Source: DASXUG01 sp036504995
GTDB taxonomy: Bacteria > Pseudomonadota > Gammaproteobacteria > Burkholderiales > Methylophilaceae
Assembly: GCA_036504995.1 (NCBI GenBank)
Contig: DASXUG010000006.1
Span: forward strand, 85,428-149,427
Direction: 5' to 3'
Length of the DNA stretch: 64,000 nucleotides
Every line of letters starts with the position of its first letter. Position 1 is the first letter of the stretch. Shown one piece after another: positions 8,210 to 16,853 of this stretch. A program made the position numbers and the translations under genes. The notes beneath the pieces were generated by a model. It searched no databases and was not told the DNA's origin. It worked only from the letters and a program-made list of their open reading frames with translations.

Positions 8210-8510
8210 AAATAACTGAGTTCTCGTAACAAAATTAAAGTGGAAAATCAACGCAATAGACGTATTCTATAACGGTTAGTCCGTGACAGTGCTAGCAAGT
8301 TCATCCATAATGGAAGTCTGACTATAGCTTTTTAGGTGGAACTTTCCAATAGCCTTGGTCTCAATATTTATTAGCACCAATATTTAATTAAGTATTCATG
8401 AAAAGCGCTTGACATTTGTTAGGCGTTTTTTTAATTTAGCAGCCTTTGTAGAATTGTAACAAAATGTTTTTTGGCATTCCCCTTCACTTGCAAGTATTTG
8501 AGTTTAATTT

Positions 8511-9443
8511 ATGACCACTATCACCGTTGAAGCCAACGATCTCACACGCATTTATGGTGGCCGCGAAGCCGTTAGCGACGTAAGCTTTACCTTAACCAAA
8601 GGCGAGGTACTTGGCTTTCTAGGCCCCAATGGCGCGGGCAAATCCACTACCATGAAAATGCTCACAGGTAACTTAGCCCCCAGTAAAGGCTCAGTCAAAA
8701 TCTGTGGCATTGATATGATGGAAAAGCCGAAAGAAGCAAAAGCACTTATCGGTTACCTGCCTGAAATGCGCCCACTATATAAAGAGCTCACGGTAGATGA
8801 ATACCTGACCATCGCGGCACGCTTGCACCGTGTCAGTAACTCACACATTAAAAAAGCCGTTGAGATTGCAAAAGAACGTTGCGGCCTATCGCATATGAGT
8901 AAACGCCTGATTGAAAACTTGTCAAATGGTTATCAGCAACGGGTGGGCATTGCTCAAGCAATTATCCACAACCCGATGGTAGTGATTTTAGATGAGCCAA
9001 CCGTGGGGCTAGACCCAATTCAAATTCGTGATATTCGCGCTTTGATTAAAGAAATTGGTGGCAACCACAGCGTGATTTTATCTACCCATATTTTACCTGA
9101 GGTGGAAATGGTATGTGACCATGTGCAAATTATCGACAAAGGCAAGTTAGTGTTTAACGGCTCTATCGATATCCTTAAGCAACAACGTAATGGCAATAAA
9201 CTGTTAGTAGGCTTTAACAAAGCGCCCACAGTTGAAGCCTTGTTGAGCATTAACGGCGTGACCCATGCAGAGGCATTGCCCAGCGGATTATGGCGTATTC
9301 GTTTTAGCGAAGGCCAATTACCTTCAGAAACCATCGTGCAAACTTCTGTAAGTCAAGGTTGGGGTTTGTATCAAATTGGGCCAGATCAAACCAGTTTGGA
9401 AGACGTATTTGTTCAACTGACGCATCAAGAACAAGCCGCATAA
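8511..9443 (+). CDS. ABC transporter ATP-binding protein (GldA/ABC-2 type)
   Basis: A 310-residue cytoplasmic ATPase with all ABC motifs: Walker A GPNGAGKST (~38-46), a Q-loop region GYLPEMRPLY, signature LSNGYQQRVGIAQ, Walker B VVILDEPTVGLDP and H-loop STHILPEVE. The first glycine of the signature, LSNG rather than LSGG, is a tolerated variant. A C-terminal extension of ~70 residues is typical of the CcmA/NatA/GldA group. It is the first gene of a plus-strand set with an ABC-2 permease, a GldG-like protein and a DUF4340 protein. In Bacteroidetes the related GldA-GldF-GldG set is tied to gliding. In proteobacteria the substrate is unknown. Confidence 0.93.
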   Translation: MTTITVEANDLTRIYGGREAVSDVSFTLTKGEVLGFLGPNGAGKSTTMKMLTGNLAPSKGSVKICGIDMMEKPKEAKALIGYLPEMRPLYKELTVDEYLTIAARLHRVSNSHIKKAVEIAKERCGLSHMSKRLIENLSNGYQQRVGIAQAIIHNPMVVILDEPTVGLDPIQIRDIRALIKEIGGNHSVILSTHILPEVEMVCDHVQIIDKGKLVFNGSIDILKQQRNGNKLLVGFNKAPTVEALLSINGVTHAEALPSGLWRIRFSEGQLPSETIVQTSVSQGWGLYQIGPDQTSLEDVFVQLTHQEQAA

Positions 9444-9494
9444 CTTACATAGATTTGTTTATTTGGCGTCACACTTTAATTTTAGAGAGTAATT

Positions 9495-10241
9495 ATGATT
9501 TTCAACGTGGCAAGAAAAGAACTTAAAAGCGTATTCGCTTCGCCTATGGGCTGGGTGATTTTAGCTTTATTGCAATTCGCATTTGGCACTTATTATTTGA
9601 ATGGCGTGAATCAGTATTTTGAGGTGATGTCAGGCGCGATTCGCCCTGCTGAGCGCACAGGCGTCACCATGTTTGTGGGGCAAAGTGTGTTTGGTCTAGC
9701 TTCTTTCGTGATGCTGTTTGCTGTGCCTTTACTATCCATGCGCTTGATTTCAGAAGAGCGTCGCAATCAAACCCTACCTTTTTTATTCAGCGCCCCCTTA
9801 TCACTCACTGATATTGTGCTGGGCAAGTTTGTAGGCTTGGTTTCATTTTTAAGCATCTTAATTGTATTTATTGGCTTAATGCTTTCCACACTTAATATTT
9901 GGTCAGATATTGATTTCGGCTATTTATTATCAAACCTGCTAGGGCTTTGGCTCTTGGTTGCTAGCTTTTCTGCACTCGGCTTGTATTTTTCCAGCTTAAC
10001 TGCACAACCAGTAGTGGCCGCGATATTTACCTTTGTTGCCTTATTTGTGCTACTGATTTTAGACCGCTTTTTTGCAGGTGATCCGACCAACACCATTAGC
10101 TATTTATCCCTAATGCGCCACTTCCAGCCTTTTTCACGTGGCTTAATCGACACGGCGGATATTGCATATTTCCTGTTGTTTATTTTGACTTTTTTAACAT
10201 TGACGGTACGTCGTTTGGACGCTGACCGTTTACGTGGCTAA
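9495..10241 (+). CDS. ABC-2 type permease (GldF-like)
   Basis: This 248-residue integral membrane protein has about six hydrophobic segments. They include GWVILALLQFAFGTYYL (~17-33), SVFGLASFVMLFAVPLLS, FVGLVSFLSILIVFIGLML, LGLWLLVASFSALGLYF, VVAAIFTFVALFVLLIL and a final IAYFLLFILTFLTLTV. The SMRLISEERRNQTLPFLFSAP stretch after the second segment is the coupling region seen in GldF/ABC-2 permeases. It lies 51 bases after the ATPase gene and should be its membrane partner. Start ATG 9495 follows an AGAG-type ribosome site. Confidence 0.9.
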   Translation: MIFNVARKELKSVFASPMGWVILALLQFAFGTYYLNGVNQYFEVMSGAIRPAERTGVTMFVGQSVFGLASFVMLFAVPLLSMRLISEERRNQTLPFLFSAPLSLTDIVLGKFVGLVSFLSILIVFIGLMLSTLNIWSDIDFGYLLSNLLGLWLLVASFSALGLYFSSLTAQPVVAAIFTFVALFVLLILDRFFAGDPTNTISYLSLMRHFQPFSRGLIDTADIAYFLLFILTFLTLTVRRLDADRLRG

Positions 10242-10297
10242 TCAAAAAACTTAAAACATAGCCCCATCCAATTATAGAAATTAGGCTTTATTAGAAT

Positions 10298-11692
10298 ATG
10301 AAAATTAATCGCAAACTTCGCTTTCAGATGTTCATGCAAAACAGTATTTTTGTATTGTTGTTTATCGTGCTCGTGATGATGGTGGGATATTTATCGCACG
10401 AATACCACTGGTCGCAAGACGTAACACAAAGCAATCGCAACACACTGACACAAGGCAGTATCAACATCCTTAAACAGATGAAAACCCCCATCAATATCAC
10501 CGTGTTTGCGTCGCAAGATAACGTAGCCAATGGCGAAAACTACCGTAAAGGGGTGGCTGACTTTATCTCGCGCTTTCAACGTACAAAACCAGACATTCAT
10601 GTAACGTTTATTAGCCCCGCAGAAGAACCAAAACTTGCGCAAGATGCAGGGATTAAAGCTGAAGGTGAGCTAGTAGTTGAATATGAAAAACGTAGCGAGC
10701 ACTTAATGCCGCCTTACGCTGAGCAGGAAATGACCAACTTGCTGGTACGTTTATCACGCACCCATACCCAAGCCGTCATGTATTTAGATGGCCATGGTGA
10801 GCGCAATTTACTAGGTGTTAAAAATCACGACTTAGGTGAGTTTGGCAAACAACTGGAATCTAAAGGTTTTAAATTAGCTAACCCTGATCTGACTATTGCA
10901 CAAGAAGTCCCTAACAATGGCGCGATGTTGGTCATTGCCAGCCCTCAAGTGGATGTCAGCGAAATTGAAGTCAAAAAAATCAAGACCTATCTAGACAGGG
11001 GTGGCAATTTACTTTGGCTGTTAGACGACGAAAATCTACATGGCTTAAATGAGATTGCCCAATATATTGGCTTAACCGTCACCCCAGGTATGGTGATTGA
11101 TGCAGCTGCAACACAATATGGCGCGGATAATAAAGTGGCATTTGCCAACGCTTATGGCGACCATGCGATTACTAAAAACTTTATGTTGCGTACACTTTTC
11201 CCCGAAGCGAGAAAAGTATCAGCACAAGGCACCGATGACAATGGCTGGCAAGTCAGTAATTTAATTGATGTTGCTCAAAATGGCTGGCTAGAGGTCGATA
11301 AAAAAGAATATGTGGGTAAAGATGCCAAAGCCACTTTTGACAAAGCAACCGACATTGCTGGCCCAATTAACATTGCCGTTGCTTTAGAGCGCAAATATGG
11401 CAAAAAAGGTCAACGCGTAATTGTTGTGGGCAACGCTAACTTTTTATCAAACACATTTATTACCAATGGCGGCAACGTAGACTTGGGCATTAATATGGTC
11501 AACTGGCTGGCTGGCGATGATCGCTTAATTACCATTCAACCGATGCCACTTAAAGACATCAATGTCACTATCCCTAGTGGCACGATGCACTTTATTATTG
11601 CTTGGACGGTATTCCACGGATTCCAATTTTTCATCCCAGTTGCCTTGCTAGTCGCTGGTATCTCATTTTGGTTAATTCGCAGAAAAGCTTAA
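10298..11692 (+). CDS. GldG-family ABC auxiliary protein
   Basis: The 464-residue protein has one N-terminal membrane segment (NSIFVLLFIVLVMMVGYL, ~15-32), a large presumed periplasmic domain and a C-terminal segment (FFIPVALLVAGISFWLI) followed by a basic tail. The domain matches the ABC_transp_aux/GldG fold: INITVFASQDN near residue 65, VMYLDGHGERNL near 165, and GGNLLWLLDDENLHGL near 235. It is encoded 56 bases after the permease gene and probably forms a complex with it. The cargo is unknown. Adjacent proteins point to an envelope function. Confidence 0.88.
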   Translation: MKINRKLRFQMFMQNSIFVLLFIVLVMMVGYLSHEYHWSQDVTQSNRNTLTQGSINILKQMKTPINITVFASQDNVANGENYRKGVADFISRFQRTKPDIHVTFISPAEEPKLAQDAGIKAEGELVVEYEKRSEHLMPPYAEQEMTNLLVRLSRTHTQAVMYLDGHGERNLLGVKNHDLGEFGKQLESKGFKLANPDLTIAQEVPNNGAMLVIASPQVDVSEIEVKKIKTYLDRGGNLLWLLDDENLHGLNEIAQYIGLTVTPGMVIDAAATQYGADNKVAFANAYGDHAITKNFMLRTLFPEARKVSAQGTDDNGWQVSNLIDVAQNGWLEVDKKEYVGKDAKATFDKATDIAGPINIAVALERKYGKKGQRVIVVGNANFLSNTFITNGGNVDLGINMVNWLAGDDRLITIQPMPLKDINVTIPSGTMHFIIAWTVFHGFQFFIPVALLVAGISFWLIRRKA

Positions 11693-11716
11693 TCGCTAAG
11701 CTAAGGAAAGATTCTC

Positions 11717-12595
11717 ATGAAATCGCGTTGGTTACTCAATCTATTATTACTGCTCTTGATAGCAGGCATTTCTATTTTTCTACATTTGCGCACTCAACCA
11801 ACAGTCGAGACTACCAAGAGTTTTGAAGTCTCTAACTTAAAGTTAGGTACTTTTAGCAAAATCAGTATAGAAAATCCAGCCAAAGCTCCCATTGTTTTTG
11901 AGAAAAAAGATGGCCTTTGGTATTTAGAAAAACCCTATCATGCGCGAGCGGAGCAAATGTTGGTTTTGCGCATTTTGAGCCTGGTTGGGGCCAAAAGTGA
12001 CAATCAATTCCCAGCTCAAGATTTAGCACGCTTTGGTTTAGATTCACCTAAACTTAAACTTCAATTCGACGATGCCACCTTTACTTTTGGTACATTTAAC
12101 CCTGTGACTTCAGAGCAGTATGTTAGCCATCAAGATCATGTTTTCTTGCTACCTGTCAGTTATGCAGAGTCAGCGCAAATGCCTGTGGTGGAATACCTCG
12201 ACAAAAGCCCTCTGCGCGCTGATGAAAAGATTGCAGGCTTTGATTTTTCTCACCTTGAACAATGGGAAGAAACCCGCCTCAATGTCGATTTAGTGGACGA
12301 AAAATGGACAGCATCAGCACCCAAAGCAAAACCTGGGCAAAATGAGATGAATGAGTGGATGGATGCTTACTGGTCGCACATGAGTGTAGCCTCTGTAGAG
12401 CCATACACCCCAGACCGCAAAGCAACTTACCCATCATTTGAAGTGAAGCTAAAAGATGGTAAAAAAGTGCATTTTGACAAGATTCAGGAATCACCAGAGC
12501 TACTATTGGGACGCCCTGATGAAGGCATGATGTACCATATACCTCAGGACATTGGCTTTAACCTGCTCAATCCGCCTGTTAATATCTCTAAATAA
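11717..12595 (+). CDS. DUF4340 domain protein, membrane-anchored
   Basis: A 292-residue protein with an N-terminal anchor (RWLLNLLLLLLIAGISIFLH) and a repeated beta-rich extracytoplasmic domain. The repeat units carry the DUF4340 pattern: FEKKDGLWYLEKPYHARAEQ, then RFGLDSPKLKLQF, and later EKWTASAPKAKPGQNEMNEW. DUF4340 genes are regularly found beside GldG-like ABC systems, and this gene follows that rule, 24 bases after the GldG-like gene. A good AAGGAAAG ribosome site precedes the ATG. The biochemical role is not known; a substrate-presenting or scaffold role for the exporter is inference. Confidence 0.85.
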   Translation: MKSRWLLNLLLLLLIAGISIFLHLRTQPTVETTKSFEVSNLKLGTFSKISIENPAKAPIVFEKKDGLWYLEKPYHARAEQMLVLRILSLVGAKSDNQFPAQDLARFGLDSPKLKLQFDDATFTFGTFNPVTSEQYVSHQDHVFLLPVSYAESAQMPVVEYLDKSPLRADEKIAGFDFSHLEQWEETRLNVDLVDEKWTASAPKAKPGQNEMNEWMDAYWSHMSVASVEPYTPDRKATYPSFEVKLKDGKKVHFDKIQESPELLLGRPDEGMMYHIPQDIGFNLLNPPVNISK

Positions 12596-12601
12596 CTAGC
12601 A

Positions 12602-13411
12602 ATGCCTGAACTGCCAGAAGTTGAAATCACCATGCGCGGCATTGCTGGCTTGGTTGGGCAAGCCGTGCGGTCAGTCACCATCCGCCACCCGCAACTCAGA
12701 TGGCCTATTCCCGCAGAGCTACCAACAACACTGCCGCAGCTAACATTACACTCATTAGAGCGACGTGCTAAGTATATATTAGCCAATTTTGATACAGGCA
12801 CGCTTATTTTACATTTAGGGATGTCTGGCCGAATTTGTCTATTACCCCAATTTGAAGCTGCACAAAAACACGACCACTTTGATATTCAGTTCAACCACGG
12901 TCAAGTATTAAGGCTGCGCGACCCTCGTCGATTTGGAGCAATACTATGGGCGTCGCAGGCATCACAACACCCGCTAATAGTATCGCTAGGCCCTGAACCG
13001 CTAGATGATAATTTTAATGGGGATTATTTACATAAAAGTATACGTACCCGCAGCGCAGCCATTAAAACCACTATTATGGATAGTCACTTAGTAGTTGGCG
13101 TGGGCAATATTTATGCTAGTGAATCCCTGTTTCGCGCACGCATCAACCCAAATACGCCCGCCAACAAACTCAGCAAAGCGCGTTGTGCCCAATTAGTAGA
13201 AGAAATCAAAGCTACTCTAATCGATGCAATTCTTGCTGGCGGCAGCAGTTTGCGTGATTTTTTTGGCGCAGATGGCAATCCTGGCTATTTTCAACAAGCA
13301 TATTTCGTTTATGGCCGTACAGGCCAAGCTTGCAAAATCTGCCAAACCCCCATCAAACAAATTAAACAAGGTCAGCGCTCCACGTTTTATTGCCCCAATT
13401 GCCAAAAATAA
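12602..13411 (+). CDS. mutM: Formamidopyrimidine-DNA glycosylase (Fpg/MutM)
   Basis: This bifunctional DNA glycosylase/AP lyase removes 8-oxoguanine and ring-opened purines. The 269-residue product begins MPELPEVE, which leaves the catalytic Pro after Met removal and the conserved Glu. The beta-clamp lysine lies in SLERRAKYILANF (~Lys58), and the helix-two-turn-helix contains VGVGNIYASESLFRA. A C-terminal zinc finger has two CxxC pairs (CKIC near 244 and CPNC near 265). It starts six bases after the DUF4340 gene, so it is probably co-transcribed with the ABC set; a functional link is not obvious. Confidence 0.97.
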   Translation: MPELPEVEITMRGIAGLVGQAVRSVTIRHPQLRWPIPAELPTTLPQLTLHSLERRAKYILANFDTGTLILHLGMSGRICLLPQFEAAQKHDHFDIQFNHGQVLRLRDPRRFGAILWASQASQHPLIVSLGPEPLDDNFNGDYLHKSIRTRSAAIKTTIMDSHLVVGVGNIYASESLFRARINPNTPANKLSKARCAQLVEEIKATLIDAILAGGSSLRDFFGADGNPGYFQQAYFVYGRTGQACKICQTPIKQIKQGQRSTFYCPNCQK

Positions 13412-13495
13412 TTGTATTGTTAAATGGTCCGTAGGCATATTGCTTGCTTAGATACCCTCAAGAATATTGATATTAATCATTATCAGGGGGCAACA

Positions 13496-13606
13496 ATGGA
13501 TATGGATTTATCTGATTTACTTATTTCGTCTACGCTGGGCGGGCTTTTACCAGTGGCTATTGCAATTGGGCTATCTTGGATTAAGACTTGGAAATCACAG
13601 CTATAA
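13496..13606 (+). CDS. Small predicted membrane protein, 36 residues
   Basis: A 36-codon ORF with a strong ribosome site (AGGGGG, five bases upstream) and an ATG start. The product has an acidic N-terminus (MDMDLSDLL), one hydrophobic segment (STLGGLLPVAIAIGLSWI) and a basic end (KTWKSQL). That is the layout of a single-pass inner-membrane peptide with the N-terminus outside. It lies 84 bases after mutM and just before a terminator-like hairpin, so it may be the last gene of the mutM operon. No family is recognised. The ribosome site and the compositional pattern are the only evidence that it is real. Confidence 0.5.
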   Translation: MDMDLSDLLISSTLGGLLPVAIAIGLSWIKTWKSQL

Positions 13607-13629
13607 TTTGTGCTTCGCACCTATAACAA

Positions 13630-13655
13630 GCAAAAGTAGCACTTTTGCACTTTTT
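13630..13655 (+). terminator. Probable terminator after mutM/small ORF
   Basis: GCAAAAGT and ACTTTTGC form a perfect 8-bp stem around AGC and are followed by AC and five T. GC content is low, but the position 24 bases after the 36-codon ORF fits a rho-independent terminator. Confidence 0.5.
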
Positions 13656-13764
13656 GAGAACATACTCAATATAGTCAGGCCTGTACACAAAAACGTTTAA
13701 TCTCATTTCAATAGCGAGAATTAAGCATCTTTCATCTAGTTATTTCAGTCATTTAAACTGACGT

Positions 13765-13795
13765 TCCTCAATTAATATAAGTGCAAATTGAGGAG
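13765..13795 (+). promoter_or_regulatory. Hairpin that sequesters the HDOD gene ribosome-binding site
   Basis: TCCTCAATT (13765-13773) pairs perfectly with AATTGAGGA (13786-13794) across a 12-nt loop. The right arm contains the AGGAG Shine-Dalgarno (13791-13795) that lies eight bases before the ATG at 13804. In RNA the stem would block ribosome access, so translation may be controlled by whatever opens it (temperature, RNA or protein). The structure is read directly from sequence; the regulation is inferred. Confidence 0.5.
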
Positions 13796-13803
13796 CGCTA
13801 TAG

Positions 13804-14634
13804 ATGACCGCCACATTAAGCGACGTAAAGTCTTGGATAGATTGTTTCAGCAAGACCGACATCCCCGTACTTAAACATACAGTACGCGAGCTTGCACGCT
13901 TAAAAGAGGACGATAACAAGCTCAGTCCACGCGCAATTGCTAACGTTATTATCAACGATCCGCTGATGATTTTTCGTTTACTCTCCTACTCACAAAAACA
14001 CAAAAGCAAGCACCAGCAACATGATGTAATACAAATTGAGCAAGCCATTATGTTAATGGGCACTGATGCTTTTTTCAAAAACTTACCAACTAACTGCATC
14101 GTTGAAGATATTTTAAAAACCAACCTGCCCGCGCTCACTCACCTACTGCGCTTAATGAAACGTGGCCATCGAGCAGGCCATTACGCCATGGATTGGGCCG
14201 TGCTACACAAAGATCTACACATGGAAGAGGTACGCATCGCCGCACTATTGCATGATCTGGCCGAGATGCTGATGTGGTGCTTTGCACCAGACCAAATGAA
14301 TACAGTATTCAATACGCAACACGCAGATAAAACCTTACGTAGCAAAGCTGCACAAGAACAAATCTTAGGCTTTAGATTAAACGACCTACAAAAAGAACTG
14401 GTAAATATTTACCAACTGCCGCCATTACTATCAAAACTGATGGAAGAGGAGCATGCCGATGAAACTCGCGTGAGAAATGTCACGCTTGCAGTGAACTTAG
14501 CAAGACACTCTGCTAATGGTTGGGATGACGCAGCATTACCAGATGACTACCGTGACATTGCGGAGTTTTTGCGGGTAGATGTCGAACGCGCTAAATTTTT
14601 AATTGGCGTGCCGCAAGAGCCTAGCGCTAGTTAA
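13804..14634 (+). CDS. HDOD domain protein
   Basis: A 276-residue HDOD (HD-related output domain) protein, a family of signalling proteins that keep an HD-like fold but usually lack phosphodiesterase residues. The N-terminal part FSKTDIPVLKHTVRELARL and LSPRAIANVIINDPLMIFRLLSY are typical HDOD helices. The centre has EEVRIAALLHDLAEMLMWCF, an HD pair in the ALLHDLAE motif. The protein ends in a short tail with no second domain. Neighbours on both sides are unrelated. It stands alone with its own leader, in which the ribosome site is paired in a hairpin. Its stop codon lies inside a 14-bp direct repeat. The pathway it signals to is unknown. Confidence 0.87.
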   Translation: MTATLSDVKSWIDCFSKTDIPVLKHTVRELARLKEDDNKLSPRAIANVIINDPLMIFRLLSYSQKHKSKHQQHDVIQIEQAIMLMGTDAFFKNLPTNCIVEDILKTNLPALTHLLRLMKRGHRAGHYAMDWAVLHKDLHMEEVRIAALLHDLAEMLMWCFAPDQMNTVFNTQHADKTLRSKAAQEQILGFRLNDLQKELVNIYQLPPLLSKLMEEEHADETRVRNVTLAVNLARHSANGWDDAALPDDYRDIAEFLRVDVERAKFLIGVPQEPSAS

Positions 14635-14658
14635 ACCCAAGTGTTAGTTAAACCCAAG
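14628..14658. repeat. 14-bp direct repeat across the HDOD stop codon
   Basis: TAGTTAAACCCAAG occurs at 14628-14641 and again at 14645-14658, a 17-bp period. The first copy contains the HDOD stop codon. The repeat fills the gap between the convergent HDOD and ubiB genes, where no terminator is seen. Confidence 0.8.
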
Positions 14659-14665
14659 CCTAATC

Positions 14666-16207
14666 TCACCTGAAATAGTTCGTTAAAACCGCCCCAACCA
14701 GCACTACCATCAAGATCAAAACTAATGCCGTCAACACATCGATCATACGCCGATGATGGAGTTGTTGAGCTTTAAGGCTAGCTAGCTCAGCTGATAACCT
14801 TGCTTCCACACTGGTTTGGCTAGTTAGAAATGCATCCACTTTACTTGGCAAGGCAGGCAATAACGTTACCCATTTTGGCGCTTCCTTTTTTAGGTTCTTC
14901 CAAATACTACGCCAACCAACTTGCTCTGACATCCATCGCTCTAAATAGGGACGTGCTGTTTTCCATAGGTCTAAATTAGGGTCTAAATCACGCCCCAAAC
15001 CCTCTACATTCAGCAAGGTTTTTTGCAGCATAGTGAGTTGTGGCTGTATCACCATATTGAAACGACGAGAGGTTTGAAACAGCCTTAACAGCACTTTACC
15101 AAATGAAATTTCATGCAGTGGCTTATCAAAAATTGGCTCGCACACTGCGCGAATTGCATTTTCAAAATCCGCTTCATTCGTTTCACTTGGCACCCAACCT
15201 GATTCGATATGTGCACGTGCGACTTCGCGATAATCCCGCCTAAAAAAAGCTAAGAAATTGCGCGCAAGATATTGTTTATCAATATCGGTTAATGTACCCA
15301 TAATGCCAAAATCGAGCGCCACGTATCGACCATCGCGTGCCACCTGCACGTTACCCGGGTGCATATCCGCGTGAAAAAAACCATCACGAAACACTTGGGT
15401 AAAAAATATCTCTACACCATCGCGCGCCAGTTTAGGGATATCAACCCCTATCTCGCGCATATAAGCCACTTGGTTAATAGGAATCGCATCCATCCGCTCC
15501 ATCACCATGACTTGCTCGTGGCACCAATCCCAATAGACATCGGGGACTATGAGCAAGCGCTTATCAGCAAAATTACGGCCTAGTTGGCTACAATTTGCCG
15601 CCTCCAGCATTAAGTCCAATTCACTCTCAATATGCTTGCCAAACTCAGCCACCACTTCACGCGGACGCAAACGCTTACCTTCGGACCATATTTTCTCCAT
15701 GAGCCATGCAGCGCTATCTAACAGCTTCAGGTCATTGCTAATCACTTGCTGAATATTAGGGCGTAAGATTTTAACCGCAACCGCGCGACCATCGGGCAAG
15801 TACGCAAAATGCACTTGTGCAACCGAGGCACTAGCCACAGGCGTTGGGTCAAAATCCACAAACACCTCGGTCACTGGCTTACCATAGGCCTTGACCAGCT
15901 TCGCCTCGACTTCAGTGTAGCTAAACGGTGGGACACGATCTTGCAATTTGGCCAGTTGATCGGCAATATCAAGCGGTATCAAATCTCGACGCGTAGAGAG
16001 CATTTGGCCAAACTTAACAAAAATTGGCCCTAAGTCTTCAAGTGCTAGGCGTAGACGCTCTGCTCTTGGCTGATTGAGATTGCGCCAGAAGAAAAATATC
16101 TGAATCAATGGCCTAAGTGGGCTAAATTTGTCTTGCGGAAGTACAAATTCATCTAGACCAAAACGCAGGCTGACAAATACAATTTTAAGCAATCTTAGAA
16201 AGCGCAT
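14666..16207 (-). CDS. ubiB: Ubiquinone biosynthesis ATPase/kinase-like protein UbiB
   Basis: A 513-residue member of the ABC1/ADCK/UbiB atypical kinase family, required for aerobic ubiquinone synthesis and possibly for extracting lipid intermediates from the membrane. Key motifs: the KxGQ motif in FVKFGQMLSTRRDLIP (~residues 65-80), the Ala-rich nucleotide loop PVASASVAQVHFA (~122-134), the VAVKILRP lysine (~145), HADMHPGNV (~285) and the DFG-like LDFGIMG (~300). The C-terminus has a hydrophobic segment (LTALVLILMVVLVGAVLT) that anchors it in the inner membrane. It is the last gene of ubiE-ubiJ-ubiB, 64 bases after ubiJ. Length is a little short of the 546-residue E. coli protein. Confidence 0.95.
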   Translation of the reverse strand: MRFLRLLKIVFVSLRFGLDEFVLPQDKFSPLRPLIQIFFFWRNLNQPRAERLRLALEDLGPIFVKFGQMLSTRRDLIPLDIADQLAKLQDRVPPFSYTEVEAKLVKAYGKPVTEVFVDFDPTPVASASVAQVHFAYLPDGRAVAVKILRPNIQQVISNDLKLLDSAAWLMEKIWSEGKRLRPREVVAEFGKHIESELDLMLEAANCSQLGRNFADKRLLIVPDVYWDWCHEQVMVMERMDAIPINQVAYMREIGVDIPKLARDGVEIFFTQVFRDGFFHADMHPGNVQVARDGRYVALDFGIMGTLTDIDKQYLARNFLAFFRRDYREVARAHIESGWVPSETNEADFENAIRAVCEPIFDKPLHEISFGKVLLRLFQTSRRFNMVIQPQLTMLQKTLLNVEGLGRDLDPNLDLWKTARPYLERWMSEQVGWRSIWKNLKKEAPKWVTLLPALPSKVDAFLTSQTSVEARLSAELASLKAQQLHHRRMIDVLTALVLILMVVLVGAVLTNYFR

Positions 16208-16271
16208 GGGGCAAAATCAGTCTTATATTGTTGTGTTATTTTGGGGGAAGCAATGGCTAATTAACCGCTGC

Positions 16272-16844
16272 TTAATTGGCTTCCAATTTTTCGAGACGTT
16301 TTTCAAGTCGATCTGCATCTTCACGCAATTGGTCAACCTGTTTGATAAATTGTTCGACGTGGCGCTTTTTCGCAATAAGTGGCTGCTCTTCCTGCCAGTA
16401 TTCCGCCACCATTTCAGCTAAATTGATGATCTTAGATCGACTTTGCTCCAAAGTTTTTTTGCCAAATTTGACAACTTCATTAGCAGGCGCATCTCCTATC
16501 AAATGACTGAGGTCTTCTTCCACGTCCCAAGAAATATGTTGAAGCACCTTCGCCAGCTCAGCCGCTAAAGCCGTATTTCCTTCAATCTTAATCATGCTAT
16601 TGGCGCTAACGTCCTTCGCCAACAGCCGCAAGGCAGTAGTTGGCGTTAACGTAACGGTGGCATCAGGCTGGCTAGACTCGCCTGCGATAGCCAAGCCACC
16701 ATCTTCTAAAATCACCAAGGTGGCGCTGGCAGGTATCAAGTTAAATTTGACCGACTGTCCGCCAAAGGCTATCAGCATAGGCTTTGCCCATTGATTTTGC
16801 GCCATAAGATGCGCCAAAATACGTGTCAGTAAGGGTTTAAACAT
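16272..16844 (-). CDS. ubiJ: Ubiquinone biosynthesis accessory factor UbiJ (SCP2 domain)
   Basis: The 190-residue product has an N-terminal SCP2 (sterol-carrier-like) lipid-binding domain, roughly residues 15-110. It is followed by a charged amphipathic C-terminal helix with heptad character (KRHVEQFIKQVDQLREDADR, ~150-170). UbiJ acts with UbiK in a soluble complex that binds ubiquinone intermediates and supports the hydroxylases. The match to UbiJ comes from this domain order and from its position between ubiE and ubiB, the standard gamma/beta arrangement; it starts nine bases after the ubiE stop. Sequence conservation in this family is low, so identification depends partly on context. Confidence 0.88.
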   Translation of the reverse strand: MFKPLLTRILAHLMAQNQWAKPMLIAFGGQSVKFNLIPASATLVILEDGGLAIAGESSQPDATVTLTPTTALRLLAKDVSANSMIKIEGNTALAAELAKVLQHISWDVEEDLSHLIGDAPANEVVKFGKKTLEQSRSKIINLAEMVAEYWQEEQPLIAKKRHVEQFIKQVDQLREDADRLEKRLEKLEAN

Positions 16845-16853
16845 AAGGAACCA

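Noticed and set aside
8409..8437. TTGACA plus TAATTT candidate promoter for the ABC operon
   Set aside because: The -35 is perfect but the -10 matches only 3 of 6 bases; an alternative TAGAAT at 8449 lacks a -35. Left unassigned.
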